The notes beneath the pieces are model-generated. The model saw only the letters and a program-made list of their open reading frames with translations. It searched no databases and had not been told where the DNA came from. Made by a program: the position numbers and the translations under genes. Shown piece by piece: positions 14,531 through 25,879 of a stretch of 64,000 nt of DNA (the stretch's first letter is position 1; each line of letters opens with the position of its first letter). Origin of the DNA: Polytrichum commune (Eukaryota > Streptophyta > Polytrichopsida > Polytrichales > Polytrichaceae); assembly GCA_950295325.1 (NCBI GenBank), contig OX485803.1:45025554-45089553 (forward strand), in the 5' to 3' direction.

Positions 14531-15887
14531 ATTTCCTTTGAATGGGTTGCCTATCGTTTGAATGAGTAAATTAGTAGTGTACCCAACTTTGACTGTGGCG
14601 AGGCTTATTATTGTATCATCTCCTAAGTTTTTAATAAGCAAGGCAACTGACGGCCGGCCTTTACAAATGCGTTTGAATTTTGAAATACCTAGTCGTGGTA
14701 CATAGCATTCATAAACAGCACTTGTGATAAAAACTTCTTCATGTACTTCTTCATGTACTTATTGAAACAACTCGGTGCTAAATTAGGGTATGAATTAGGT
14801 CTTAATTGTGTTCTTTAATGGAGGCCGGGAAGTGTTCAACAGCCCCCATGAAAGCCCGGCCTAGACCATATACTCTATATCATGATTTTAATTCAAACCC
14901 TTGAACCCTTCTCTCTAGCCTATGAGGAAGATTTGGTAGTTGGTCTCTTGGGTTTCCACCTCGAAACCTGTGAATGGTTTCTCAACGATTTGCATGTTTT
15001 TACAAATCACAAATGAACACGTTACATGTGGACAGGATCTTGACTATGAACTCAAAGGAAAACAAAAAACAACAACAACATCATGATAAAAAGCATTATA
15101 ACTCCAAAATATAATTTGTGGAGTAGACATTGTCACTAATCTCAAAAGGCATCCTCATTTTAATAAATAAATACATAAATAAATAACCAACGTCGGGAAT
15201 CTAACCTGAATTTGAGCCTGTTGGTCCCACTGTGTACAAGAATTTTCTTGGTACAAGGTGAGGTTTACTGCCTACCTTGCGGTAGGTTGGCTCTTGGCTT
15301 CCTACCTACCTAGCTAGTTTTTTCATGTCAAGTAGAGAGAATTTCATGGCGGGAATCGAACTACCAACCCTTCCATTCGAGAATGGGTACATGTCCACTA
15401 ACTTATCACGTGGTTTAGGGTTTAGAGTCATCTCGGACCTTCCTCGTTTTAAAGTAGACCTCCATAACATTACTAAAGTTTGACGACTCGTTGAGTGGGT
15501 TGGAGAATGACTCCAAGTTCATTTGGGTTGGGATGATTCCCTAAGTATATCATCTTACCCCATCCAAAATCTCCATTGAATATGAGAGGCGCATGCTTCA
15601 TGGAGCATGGGGTTGTAATATGGTTCTACAAACAATGAAGGCCGGAGTTACATAGGCACCGTCCCACAACATTCCCATGACAACAAAGTGTCATGTACAC
15701 CATGATTACATAGAAATTTGAGGTTGGAAGCTATAGTGTACCTCTTGTTTGGATAGGTCTAGTGAGCGGTTTAAGGACATGAGCGGGACATGGCCCCTCT
15801 ACCTTAGTCATATTGTTGAGCATGCGGTGTAAGGTGGCGGGCCGGCCTCGGAGTAGTGGGTGTCGATAACTACACTAAATATAGTTA

Positions 15888-16407
15888 TGACCCCTCCCCA
15901 CCTGACTTTAGCTAAGCCTAAAAGTTGGTTCTAAAAACATAGCCTTCACACCATCGACATTATCTAGTCCCGAGCCTAGTTGGCAAATGATGTGGCATGG
16001 CTTAACAGTGGAGGTTTTAAGCCTCAAGCACCGACCCTCCCATCGGTACCTTGACATGAGGCAAGAATGTAGGACCTTTAAAAGTGTCGCCTCCTGCCCT
16101 TGTGATTGGTTGCTTCTAGTCTTAGCTGTGAGGGCACGAGGAGCTCCATTAACAAAAATTGATGGTAAGATACATGAGTAGTAAGGCATTTGGGGATGGG
16201 ACAAAAACTACCCAACATTCATTGCTTGGTAGATAAAACAATGAACATATGTGAAAGCTACTTAACTAAAACCTACTTGAAAATCTTCGGAGCAAGTTCT
16301 TATAAGTGCATTGGGAGAGCCGGATGCCTCTGCTATAACCGAGGGAGCTTTACCCAGGTTTTAGGAAAAACTTTGGTTATTTGGTAAAGTCAGGTGGAGA
16401 GGGGGCA
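15888..16407. mobile_element. 520-bp MITE with TTA target duplications (family M1)
   Basis: The ends are TGACCCCTCCCCACCTGACT and AGTCAGGTGGAGAGGGGGCA, an inverted pair, flanked by TTA on both sides (15885-15887 and 16408-16410). The element has no transposase. A 3-bp TTA duplication fits a PIF/Harbinger-type origin. A full copy of the same 520-bp length lies at 56289-56808, with others at 54274-54806 and 54918-57094. Short open frames inside (64-98 codons) also appear in the other copies only because the DNA is repeated. Confidence 0.85.
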
Positions 16408-16410
16408 TTA

Positions 16411-17601
16411 GTGTCACCAATTTTGATTGTCTTGCTCAACACTAATTGTAAACCGCAGGATAGCGTCACCAACACTAAGTGTTAACCCAAATTATTTCTC
16501 ATTCCTTGTAAATTTTTTTTGGGGGGGGGGTTTATAGATTTACAGTATTTCATTACTGCTGTCACTTACCAAGTGAAGTTTTCATCCACATTTCAATCAT
16601 CCATGACAATATTTCATCACAAGTGGCTAACAAGAGAAGGTAGGCTTTTGGCCAATGGATGAACCCATCCATCATCCATGACAAGATTTGTTCACTTATT
16701 CATAATGAGTGTCACCTAAAAAAATACCATAGTGACATAGAATACCATGTGATGCTAAATAACATAATAGTGCAGCAAGTGCTTTAAAAATTCAATGTTG
16801 TCATGTAACGGCTATGCCAACAACATGATGGACCCACATTGGTTACGCTGGGATATTCTTTGGCCACTCATGCTGATATAGAAAGAGAACACAATAGAGC
16901 GAATCCAAACAATGTTGTATTCATGGGTGATAAGGGGCTACAATAATGGAGTGGTGATCCTAATCTAATACATAGTGGACAATGAAGTGTTGACTAGAGT
17001 AGAGGCACTCATAACCAACCACTCAAGAGATTTTGTGCCAAACCTGGAGAAGTATAAGGAGGTGCAATTTTTTTCCGTGTAGGAAGATACAAATCACGAC
17101 GACTGTAATTTTTTTTGATAATTTTATTTCTTAAATTGAAAATACTGTGAATTTTTGAAGCCAAAAGTTGGCTTGAGCATATTACCAATGTCTACAGTAT
17201 GCCATAACTCCTCATTCCTCCTCAATTTAGCACTCAGAACTAGAACACGTGTCATGGCACTATAGGGTCCGCCCTTATTGAAATTTAGTCCCAACCTGAT
17301 TGAAATTCAACTCCAACTTGATTGAAACTCCAGTTTCCTATAGATTGCCGATGGGGTCCTGATCGGGAATAGGTGCCTCCGCTATATTGCCCCATTGCTC
17401 CCCCATCAGTACTTGTGTTGTTCTTAATTGATAATACTATTTATGATAAAAGGAGTTGAAAACATAACATTATTTGGCCGAGTGATCAAGTTGGACGGGG
17501 GTGAGAATATGTTATGTAAGGTGCTAGAATTATATCTTATGGATACATATTTAAATATATTCAACATGATAAACTCAGGTAAAGCATTGTCATTATTAAT
17601 A
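16411..17601. other. Intergenic sequence without a recognised feature
   Basis: AT-rich sequence with a G run near 16520-16530 and no convincing open frame. Nothing else could be identified. Confidence 0.5.
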
Positions 17602-17750
17602 ACCCACCCACGTTTACTGGTGCGGGCCACCAGTGAACGGTTCCTATCAATAGGGACCACTTTAAGAGTTTGTTGAGCCAGTGAGAGCCACTGGATGTAA
17701 CCGGTGCTGGTAGGAACCGTTCACTGATGGCCTGCACCAATAAGTGTGAG
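17602..17750. repeat. Foldback element with arms of about 40 bp
   Basis: The left arm includes GGTGCGGGCCACCAGTGAAC and GGTTCCTATCA. The right arm, reverse-complemented, includes GGTGCAGGCCATCAGTGAAC and GGTTCCTAC. About 55 bases separate them, so the transcript would form a long hairpin. It resembles a small foldback MITE. No target duplication was assigned. Confidence 0.7.
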
Positions 17751-19367
17751 TGAGCTATAAGTAAAATGAAACGGCTGATAAGAGGTGAATAATGTTATGA
17801 AAGTATGAGACGATCCTATACATGCATGTGAAAGGGAGACCTAGTTCTTCCTATAGAAAAGCCTTTCTAGCCCTTCATAAAACCCTACAAAGTTCAACTA
17901 CAAAGTTGACAGGAAAACAAACAAGTGGCGACCAACACAAGAAACATTTGGGTGGCCACCCACCCGCTCGACATTTGCATAAAGAACGAATAGTTTATAG
18001 GCTTACTAGGTGGCGTGATGGCGGCGATGAGTCATCGCCAAAGATTCCGATTACTAAGACCCGCTTTGTCATGTTGCACCAAGGGGGGGATTATAGGATA
18101 CCTTTCTCCCTTTTTCTTTTTCCCTCCTTTCAAAACTACTTCTTATTTTATTTTGGGCATCAAAGGGCGAGTGAGAGTGGATAGGATACCTTTGGGTATA
18201 GAGCACACTACCACCTAGGGAGCAGTGTATTCAAACGTAAACCGGTCAAGTCAATATCGTGCTCCATACAGGCGGCCCATAACACATCACGCATACGCAT
18301 ACGCTTGCCAAACAAGAGCTAAGGTAGAAAGGCTTAAGAACTAACTTATGGCCGAAGGTCGAGAGGCTGTTGATTTCCACTAATCAAATGGCAAGAAACT
18401 AAGAATTCAGCCTCTCGACCTTTCACCTTACAGGCCAAAGTCCAAAGGTCGTCGCTCTCCAAAATGGCTACATGGCAATACTTTTTGACCAAGGCGATGG
18501 ACTCTCTTAAATGACTTTTGGTTTGGACAGGAATGGAAGCCCAAACTATGGTCGAGAGGTCATCGATGTTTTTTCATAAAAAAATAAAACTAGAAACTGA
18601 TAAGATCTTGGCCGTTAGATTGCAGGGGTTGTTTTGGGCGGGGAATAAAGTGGGATGCTCCTTCTTTCTTTGGACTTTGGGTTTGGCCTTTGGAGGCTTC
18701 ACACTATGCCCGGCTGAAGGCTCCAATTCCTATGTTTTGTTGGCTATGAGTGCGAGATGGTTAGCAAATCCCAAATCAACCCGAGGCCGTAGCCACAAGT
18801 TTCCTCATAATTCTCGAAGCTCATATGCATGTTTCAATATATTTGTAAATCAAAGTATAAATTCTTGCGGTGATTAAATGGTCATGTAGGTGCCCCCAAT
18901 TATGTTGACCATTAAACTTAGAAATGGTGATCAAATTTTGAGCACGTCCACTCGCTTTTGAAGATTTTTTTTTTGGTATCCGTGTTTGGAGACACACTAA
19001 ACCACGTACCACTCAACATAGGTATGCTAGTAAGAAAAGTAACCAAAAAAAGGTTGTCTACTTAGAGTAGCATCCCCAGCACAAGCCAACCATCTTATGT
19101 GGCTAGGAATTTGTGGTGTCTATGTAAACTGATCCATTTTGAATCTGAATAAATAAATAAATTATATCATAACTCATTAACAAGTAGTTTTATCTGATTT
19201 GACTCCATAAATAACATCAGAAACCCCAAATTAATGTAGTGGAATCTAGTTGAAATGATTTGGCACTCAACCTTGTAGGGGGACTTGTTTTTACTAGAGT
19301 CCCTTCATCCGCCATGGGTGAGTTTACATGAACGCCATGAATTCCAAGCCCCTCTGAGCAGTAGAAT
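17751..19367. other. Intergenic sequence upstream of the small membrane-protein gene
   Basis: No supported gene. A perfect 13-bp inverted repeat, GGTCGAGAGGCTG (18357-18369) and CAGCCTCTCGACC (18408-18420), forms a small foldback. Two open frames of about 120 codons (17822-18184 and 18518-18877) lack family resemblance and convincing start context. Confidence 0.5.
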
Positions 19368-19382
19368 ACCATATATATACAG
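19368..19382 (+). promoter_or_regulatory. Probable TATA box of the 19.4-22.6 kb gene
   Basis: ACCATATATATACAG stands just before a sharp change from AT-rich intergenic DNA to a more GC-rich leader. The distance to the proposed start codon at 19869 would give a leader of about 460 bases, which may itself contain a spliced UTR. Confidence 0.5.
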
Positions 19383-19868
19383 ATACGCACGTAGGAATAC
19401 GAATACGGTCGCCGAAGACGAGCTAGGAGGCTAGCAAGAACGAGGCGGACATTCTATTCAATTCTCGTTCGTGTGTGGAATTGGTTTGCGGCAGGTGAAA
19501 TTACTTTCTCACAGCTGCAGGAATTGAAGAGGCGTGACGCTGGCGGCTTTCTTGCTTGTGAATTTAGGTTTGTTGCTGTTGGGTTGGGAGACCTGAGAGG
19601 CGTGCAGCGCTTGCGTTCTACTTAGTTGTTGGGTTTGTTGATGTTGAAGTGAAGAGAGAGGTTTGCTTGGTTCGAAGGAATTGCAAAAGGAGTCCAGACC
19701 TCAGACGCAAGAAGAAGGGGGTTCGTTGTAGAAAGAGCTTCTGAAGCCCTTGCTGCAAGTTTCTTGTGTTCGTGGATTGGGTTTGTGCTTGACACCTAAG
19801 TGAGTCCTTGGAGGTCCTCGTATCGTCATCACAGGCTGTGGGAAAGCAAGTTACAAGTCATTGTCAGG

Positions 19869-19952
19869 ATGTTGATGCTGCTGCTGTTCTTGGTTGTGTA
19901 CACTCTGGTTATCATCTCCCTTCTCAAGTGGCAACGCTGGATCACGTAGGCG

Positions 19953-19993
<41 letters not shown>

Positions 19994-22486
19994 GCCGTGT
20001 TTTCTTTTCTCTTTTGATTGATTCCTAGTGGTGTTGTTTCGAATCTGAGTGTTGTGGAGCTCTGTTTAGCCTTCAGGTCATGTCATCGTTTGGGTGACCT
20101 TTCACCCATACGATGACCATCCCATGCCCACGTGATGAACCCGAAGGTTTATCACAGGTGCATAACGCTCAAATACGGAACAAATTGAAGTTCGAGTGGG
20201 AGGCGATAGGATGCTGTGAATCGATTAATTCTTCGCGTCTCTGGCCATGATCGTTTGAGAGCGCAAGAGCTTGTATGGTAGAAGAGTAGAATCAAGCGTA
20301 TTCGGATCCTTGTAGGGGCTCTTTAATTGTTAATAAGTCTGTTGTCGACTGCATGTGTGTGCAGAGTGCATTCCGAGAACGTGAGGAATAACAGAGCCAG
20401 GCAGCTGTTCGAGCTGGCCATTCAGTTGGGCGACATAATTGTTGCGAAGGTGGGTTTTTGTTTCAATGTGTTATTGATTCGCATTAATTTCTCTGTCTCT
20501 CTCTCTCACTCATTGATTGGTAGTTAAGTTGTTTCATGTGTTACTACTTCTGTGTGGGTTAGTCTTAGAATGAACGGTGCATGAGAGGCTTCGTGTTCTC
20601 TCAGCCCTGTGTCTAGTGAAGGTGATTGTCATCGGCTGTGGCCGTTCTTCATCATTCCTTATCTGTCACTTGAAAAAGCGTGTCAAATCGCCAAACCGTC
20701 CTGGCTGGGTCAGAGACGGCTACCGGAACTGGATATCCCTTAAGCTCAAGATTAGTATAGGGGAGACGTGGGTAATCTTTGAGTCATAATCCAGTGATTT
20801 ATGAGGTCCATCACATGATGATTATATGTATTGTGAAACGAAACTAAATGTGTTCCGTCCCGAGAAGGCGTTAAGATCGTGGAGCCTTTGTTCAACAGAA
20901 GTCCGTTCAGTATCCTGAACATATATGCACAATTTGTCTGGATGACCTCGACTTCGTTGTCCTTCTAGTCATTGAATGTCCCGAGGCATATATAAGACAT
21001 TGACGCAGGTTGGATATACCTGGGATATTGACAACAGAGGATCGCAGTGAACCTCACGGTCATCATATGTAATGGGGAACGAAACGAAATGTGCATTGAC
21101 CTGAGAAGTCTTTTATATTGTTGAGCTAGTGTCCTACAGAAGGTCGTTCAGTATTCGAGAATATATGCACATTGATTGGTAGTTAGGTTTAATTGTCTAG
21201 ATGACATCGGCTTTGTTGTCCTTCTAGTCATTGAATGTCCCAGGATATACCTGGGACATTGACACAGATTGAACATAGATTGAACATACCTTGGACATTG
21301 GCAATAGAGGATCGCAGTAGCCACAGTGACCATGTGATTGGAACAATTCGACGGGGACAATATTAGTCCAATCTGACTATGACCAGGCGCTTCGATTGAG
21401 CCTTTTTTCGTCTTGTTTGGCGGAAGGTTCTGGCCAATTGAAGTTGCTGAGCTACAATTTTGGCACACCCGAGTTCTCACCGATTTAACTTTCTCCTGTG
21501 AATGGAGGAATCGGAGAAAAAGACAGCCGCTAAGGCTGTTGTAATTTGATTTTATTTTCATATCACTTGTAAATTGTCTCCGCGGCAGAATAGAGTCTGT
21601 TTATGTACTTCAGATCTTTTCGGAGTGCTCGAATTTAAGTGTCTGTGTAACTGGCTCTGGTTTCATCATCTCGATGAACTCGCCTTCTCTACCCTTCTAG
21701 TTAGTCTCCCTGAATAGAGAGAATCATTTGAACGTCCCAGGTGTGAATCTTAAGGGTACTGACACCAAGGATCTTAGTAATTATGCGACCGGTACGATTG
21801 TATACTAGCAGTATTAGTCCAATCTGACTATGACCAGGTACTTCGATTTTGAGCCTCTTTTTGGAGTGCTCCACAAAGAATTTTAGCCGATTTTCGCACA
21901 CCCGCGGAGTTATCATGGCTCGCTTACCTTATTGCAGCCAGCGAACTACGCCTCGGCTGATTTTGATTTGATCATTTCCGTTTCACTCATGACTTGTCTC
22001 CCGCCTATCTTGATGTGTGACATGTTGAAATTCGAAGAGGTAGCTCAAACCGAAGCGTCTCAAGCGATCTTAAGCATTCTGTGAGTAGATGAGAAACCGA
22101 GTGATTGGTATCTTGACACGAAGTGGCTTTTCACGAAATGTAGTCTACATATGAATTAAAGAGGCTCGGGTCAGGTGTGGGATGAAGATCATCAGCTTAA
22201 GTATGTGAATTCTCTCTCACAATCCTCTTTCATATCTCGATTTGTAACATGATCTGATTTGTGATTTGCCCTGAAATTGCAGTCGTTGGACTTATTTGCA
22301 ATGGTGGCGTCGCGTGCCTCTGGCAATGCGCAAGGATTTTACAGGCCCGGGCCTCCGGGGGTTGGCCCAGGGTTCGATAGACGTCCACCTGGAAATGCCC
22401 AGGCATACGAGCGGCCTGCACCGGCATACGAGCGGCCTGCACCTGCATACGAAGGCTCGGCTTACGAAAGACCTGCTTACAGATAG
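19869..22486 (+). CDS. Unrecognised small single-pass membrane protein with a Pro/Tyr-rich tail (three exons)
   Basis: Exons are 19869-19945, 20365-20449 and 22283-22486 (stop TAG). The introns have GT-AG ends and compatible phases (2, then 0), giving 121 residues. Residues 1-19 are strongly hydrophobic (MLMLLLFLVVYTLVIISLLK), followed by KWQRW, which fits a signal anchor or transmembrane helix. Residues 27-70 are a charged helical-looking region containing NNRARQLFELAIQLGDIIVA and SLDLFAMVASRAS. The tail is rich in Gly, Pro, Tyr and Arg, with repeated AYERPAP units. The frame upstream of 19869 is closed by TAA at 19797, with no earlier ATG. A CT microsatellite sits just inside intron 1. I do not recognise the family. 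The model rests on open frame, splice-site phase and composition. Confidence 0.6.
19956..19990. repeat. (TC)n microsatellite in intron 1
   Basis: An uninterrupted TC run begins 11 bases after the proposed donor of exon 1. A shorter CT-rich run lies at 20492-20510 in intron 2. Confidence 0.9.
20930..21860. repeat. Repeated blocks within intron 2 of the membrane-protein gene
   Basis: The block CTTTGTTGTCCTTCTAGTCA with GAATGTCCC occurs near 21210 and, in slightly changed form, near 20955. The block ATTAGTCCAATCTGACTATG with ACCAGG occurs near 21361 and again near 21810, followed in each by GAGCCT and TTTTT. The intron therefore grew partly by local duplication. Short frames on the minus strand across it are not supported as genes. 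Confidence 0.55.
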
Positions 22487-23633
22487 ATACGAACCTTGCT
22501 CCATCCACAACCCCCTTGCAATTCCGTTCTTCGGTGAATTGGGGAGAATTTTGAGCCCATCTCCGAGGCCGCTATCCTTCCTTAGCGGATCCGACTATGC
22601 ATTGCAGTGATGCCGAGTCGGATATTTTCTGTACTTTTTCTACCGAGAACATGGAAGTTTTCATGAAATTTGATGGTTCGGTGATTTGATCTTCCTTTCT
22701 GTATAAAACGGGAAACTTAAACATCTTTCGAGTTTTTCCACCTTTGCTGGGTGCCTGTGTGTATTAGATTGAGGTAGATGTGTCTTAGATGGATAATTTT
22801 ATCTCTACACCACTTTTCTTATGAAACACGCAAGCAATGCAAGATGATTAGCAACTGCAAATTGGGCCTGCAGCTTTTTGCCTCTTAATTTCCGGAGTTT
22901 ATGTGAACATCTTATTCGTTATCAAAGTGGTTTTTAAGTTCTCGTATGGATCCTCAAACATATTCACTATTGAGCCTAGAATGTTGAACATATTTGAGCA
23001 TATGATCCAATCTCTATTAAGCACATGTCTTTTTGGTTCCAATGTGTCCAAATTATTGTTGTGTATGGTCATAACATTATTCAACTAAGTCTGTACATTA
23101 GGTGGGGCCGGGAATAAGACATATTCTATTCAAAATTATACTAAATAGGGAGGAATCCGATTTTGAATCTTATTTCTGTTGATGTCATTGTAGATTTGCT
23201 AATGCAACACAAGCTAATCACTAGAAGCTGGAGAATATGCAAATTGGACTGAATAACACCCACATAACTCAGTTTAGTTTGGGTCCATGTTGCATGTGCA
23301 CATAACTTAGGTAGATCATCTCTCCGCTTGGTTTTGGTGTCCAGAATGCCCCGAAAATCAGGTCACAAACCCAGAAACTGAAGTGTTCATAATTAGGTCA
23401 CAAATCCAAAAACTGAAGTGCATATAAATGGGTCACAATTATAAACACTTACTGATCACTTCATTATAAAGAATTCTTATTTTTCAATTATTGAAGTTCT
23501 CCAAAAACGGAAGTGACCAATCATCCTCCTCTTTGAACAATGCGCACAGTGGACACACTCTCGTCCTGGTGATGAGAAAGATTATGTTGATTTGGTATCC
23601 CATGTTTAAGATATATGGACATGTTTCGAAACC
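22487..23633. other. 3' UTR of the membrane-protein gene and intergenic sequence
   Basis: The first 150-250 bases are probably 3' UTR. Positions 23338-23460 carry near-repeats of GGTCACAAAYCCARAAACTG. A 29-bp block at 23590-23618 has a perfect inverted copy at 36785-36813 on the far side of the retrotransposon. Confidence 0.45.
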
Positions 23634-23637
23634 AAAA
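23634..23637 (-). terminator. Pol III T4 terminator of tRNA-Thr
   Basis: Four consecutive T on the minus strand, three bases after the tRNA 3' end. Confidence 0.7.
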
Positions 23638-23640
23638 GCC

Positions 23641-23712
23641 TGCCTCCACAGAGGATCGAACTCTGGACCTTCAGTTTACAAGACTGACGCTCTACCACTG
23701 AGCTATAAAGGC
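23641..23712 (-). tRNA. tRNA-Thr (anticodon TGT)
   Basis: Read on the minus strand, the 72 bases fold into a complete cloverleaf. The acceptor is GCCTTTA paired with TGGAGGC, plus discriminator A. The D arm is GCTC/GAGC. The anticodon stem TCAGT/ACTGA encloses the loop CTTGTAA with anticodon TGT. The T arm CAGAG/CTCTG encloses TTCGATC. A-box-like TAGCTCAGTGGTAGAG and B-box-like GTTCGATCC sequences are intact. A run of four T (plus-strand AAAA, 23634-23637) just after the end is a suitable Pol III terminator. No intron is present and CCA is not encoded, as expected of a nuclear gene. Confidence 0.93.
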
Positions 23713-24038
23713 GATGGGTACGTAAAATTCATGCTGAAAACCTATGATTACAAATTTGTCTGCAAAGTGCTAAAATCACTATTCAGTTTTAGCACTTCTT
23801 TCCTTAGAAAATCACCTGCCATTCTGTGAGGGAAATCTCTTTCTGGATCATCACATGCTTATCTTCTCAACGAAGGTGTGATGAAATTGGTTTGCAAGTC
23901 ATTACCATTGCGGAAAGAGCATGAAGTTCGACCTATCTTGAGGTTTCGTACCATTAGGTTTCGTACAATTATGTTAGTTTTGATTTCTTTGCAACATCAT
24001 TTTGGAGTCCGAGATGTTCTTCCTCTTGCCACTCTATG

Positions 24039-24050
24039 TTCTTGGATCTT
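24039..24050. repeat. Left target-site duplication of the non-LTR retrotransposon
   Basis: TTCTTGGATCTT is repeated exactly at 36248-36259, on the other side of the element. Twelve identical bases at the two expected places define the ends of the insertion. Confidence 0.8.
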
Positions 24051-25454
24051 GGTGTGGAAGAATTTTGTGGGGGAGCATGAGAGCCCCGACAGAGCCGAAC
24101 ACGGCCAAGCAACATCAAGACAACACCCAGAAACACAACGCCGAGGATCAATGGCGACTGCGCCACCAACAAACCCGAGCCCAAAACCCTAACAATGCTA
24201 CAGAAGCAGCCTCAACCCTACCCGACAAACAGCCAACCCACAGCAACACCGGACGGAGACAACCAAGAACCAAGCACAGGACAACAGAAGCAGATCCAGA
24301 TCCGAAACAAGTGAAAGATAGAAGAGCAGCAACAACATTTAGGGTTTTTTCTTTACTCATAATATGGGTGCTTCTAAGCACCAATGATCTGTGGGTATGC
24401 CCACACCACACAATACTCACACAAAAAATTGCATCCACAATCCACCCTCCAATCTACTCTCCAATCTACCCCTCCTCACTAAGATGTCTACACTCCACCC
24501 CGCCTCCAGCACCGCACCCACCAGATGGCTGCCCCTCACTAATCACCCCCAAAGATTCATACAGTCCTCTCAGATCACCCATCTACCAGCTAACGCTCCC
24601 TCCTCGTACCACTCCAGCTCCTCGATCCACAAAAGCGCCGCCGCCACCCACACAATGCCACACCACAGTGGTTAGAAAAAAGACTTGCACCTATCACACA
24701 AGCAACACAACCATCAAGAAACACCACACACCCAACATCACACTTTCAAAAAGCTTACCTACGCGAGCCCAGAATGCATCCTCCCAAACGACCGCAACCG
24801 CTCCGAACACATATCGCCGCACAGACATACACATCCACAGGACCGAGGCAGACAAGAACTACGCTCCCTCGCAACCTGCCACACTGGATCATCCCCAACC
24901 CCCCGCACATACCACCAAAACAGGCAGCCAACGATCTGCTACGACAGCTAGCCCCATACAGACAGCCAAGCAATCCAACCTCAGCATACCCCCTCCTACT
25001 CAAGAACAACACCACTCTCAACACACAGAGGTCCCCCGAATCGGAAACAACAAAATCACAGCAGAACCACCACTAATCACGCTGAGATCTAACACACTAA
25101 GCCACCCTAAACAAAGCAGATATGCACAAATACCATCCCACACCCAGACAAGAGACAAACAACCTGCCACTCAACGCCGTAAATCCAACCCAAAATCAGC
25201 CGAAACACACCTGGATGCACAACCCACCGATCCCTCACCCAGCCAAGCAGACCCCAATCCGCACCAAAGACTACACCACCCTCGCCCACCCCCTAACCTT
25301 CAAATACCCCACCTCCACACTGAATCCCTCACCTCACTCTCAGTACCATACATCACCACACTTCACTCTCTATCCCACTGCCCCAGATCACTCTCTCCCA
25401 TCAAACTCCCCACCTCACCCCTCTCACACTCTCCCAAATCACTCCTCCTCAACA

Positions 25455-25846
25455 GGTCCTCCCCCGCACTCTGTCCACCACACAACGACACACCTCTGTC
25501 TCTCTCTCATTCTTCCACAGCAATCTCTTGCAGAACGGCCCCCACAAGAACTGGGCGCAGGGCACCCTCTCTCAGATCACTCCCCCCCAGCAGGTCCTCC
25601 TCCGCACTCTGTTCACCACACAGCGACGCACCTCACTATCTCTCTCATTCTCCCACAGCAATCTCTTGCAGAACGGCCCCCACAAGAACGGGGCGCAGAA
25701 CACCCTCTCTCAGATCACCCCCCAGCAGGTCCTCCCCCGCACTCTGTTCACCACACAGCGACGCATCTCACTCTCTCTCTCATTCTCCCACAGCAATCCC
25801 TCGCAGAACGGCCCCCACAAGAACTGGACGCAGGGCACCCTCAACT
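25455..25846. repeat. Three tandem repeats (138, 135 and about 119 bp) in the retrotransposon leader
   Basis: Units start at 25455, 25593 and 25728, each with GGTCCTCC and CGCACTCTGT, and each containing CACAGCAATC and AGAACGGCCCCCACAAGAAC. Tandem leader units are common in LINE promoters, and a promoter role is an inference. Unit lengths are multiples of three, and all three forward frames are open across much of the array because the sequence is poor in G and T. Confidence 0.85.
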
Positions 25847-25879
25847 AAAGCGGCAGCCGACCCACACAACAAACTCGCA

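Larger units (their letters stand above)
10641..15887. other. AT-rich intergenic region with small repeats
   Basis: No supported gene. It contains a GT-rich run at about 11286-11317, a palindromic ACACTAAATAT/ATATTTAGTGT site near 11975-12005, a GTGAAGC-type tandem run at 12471-12519, a dispersed repeat copy at 13700-13945 and an imperfect duplication at 14250-14530. Open frames are short (at most 90 codons) and unrecognised. Confidence 0.6.

Noticed and set aside
15908-16387. Three open frames (64-98 codons) repeated also at 54-57 kb
   Set aside because: They recur only because they lie in the M1 MITE. They are on both strands and overlap, and none resembles a transposase.
17822-18184. 120-codon open frame as a gene
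   Set aside because: Residues look like translated non-coding DNA, no family is recognisable, and a second frame overlaps it. There is no promoter or splice evidence.
18518-18877. 119-codon open frame as a gene
   Set aside because: No recognised domain, and it lies in an intergenic block with foldback repeats.
22230-22610. Overlapping open frames on both strands at exon 3 of the membrane-protein gene
   Set aside because: They arise from the repeated AYERPAP-coding DNA. Only the frame joined by phase-compatible splice sites is kept.
23641-24050. Site-specific targeting of the retrotransposon to the tRNA-Thr gene
   Set aside because: The insertion is about 340 bp past the tRNA, on its upstream side, and the duplicated target TTCTTGGATCTT has no tRNA or promoter character. 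One copy cannot show targeting.
24002-24076. Extension of ORF1 to a start at 24002
   Set aside because: The first codon there is TTG, and the sequence lies partly outside the retrotransposon, before the left target duplication ends. The first ATG of the frame inside the element is at 24077.
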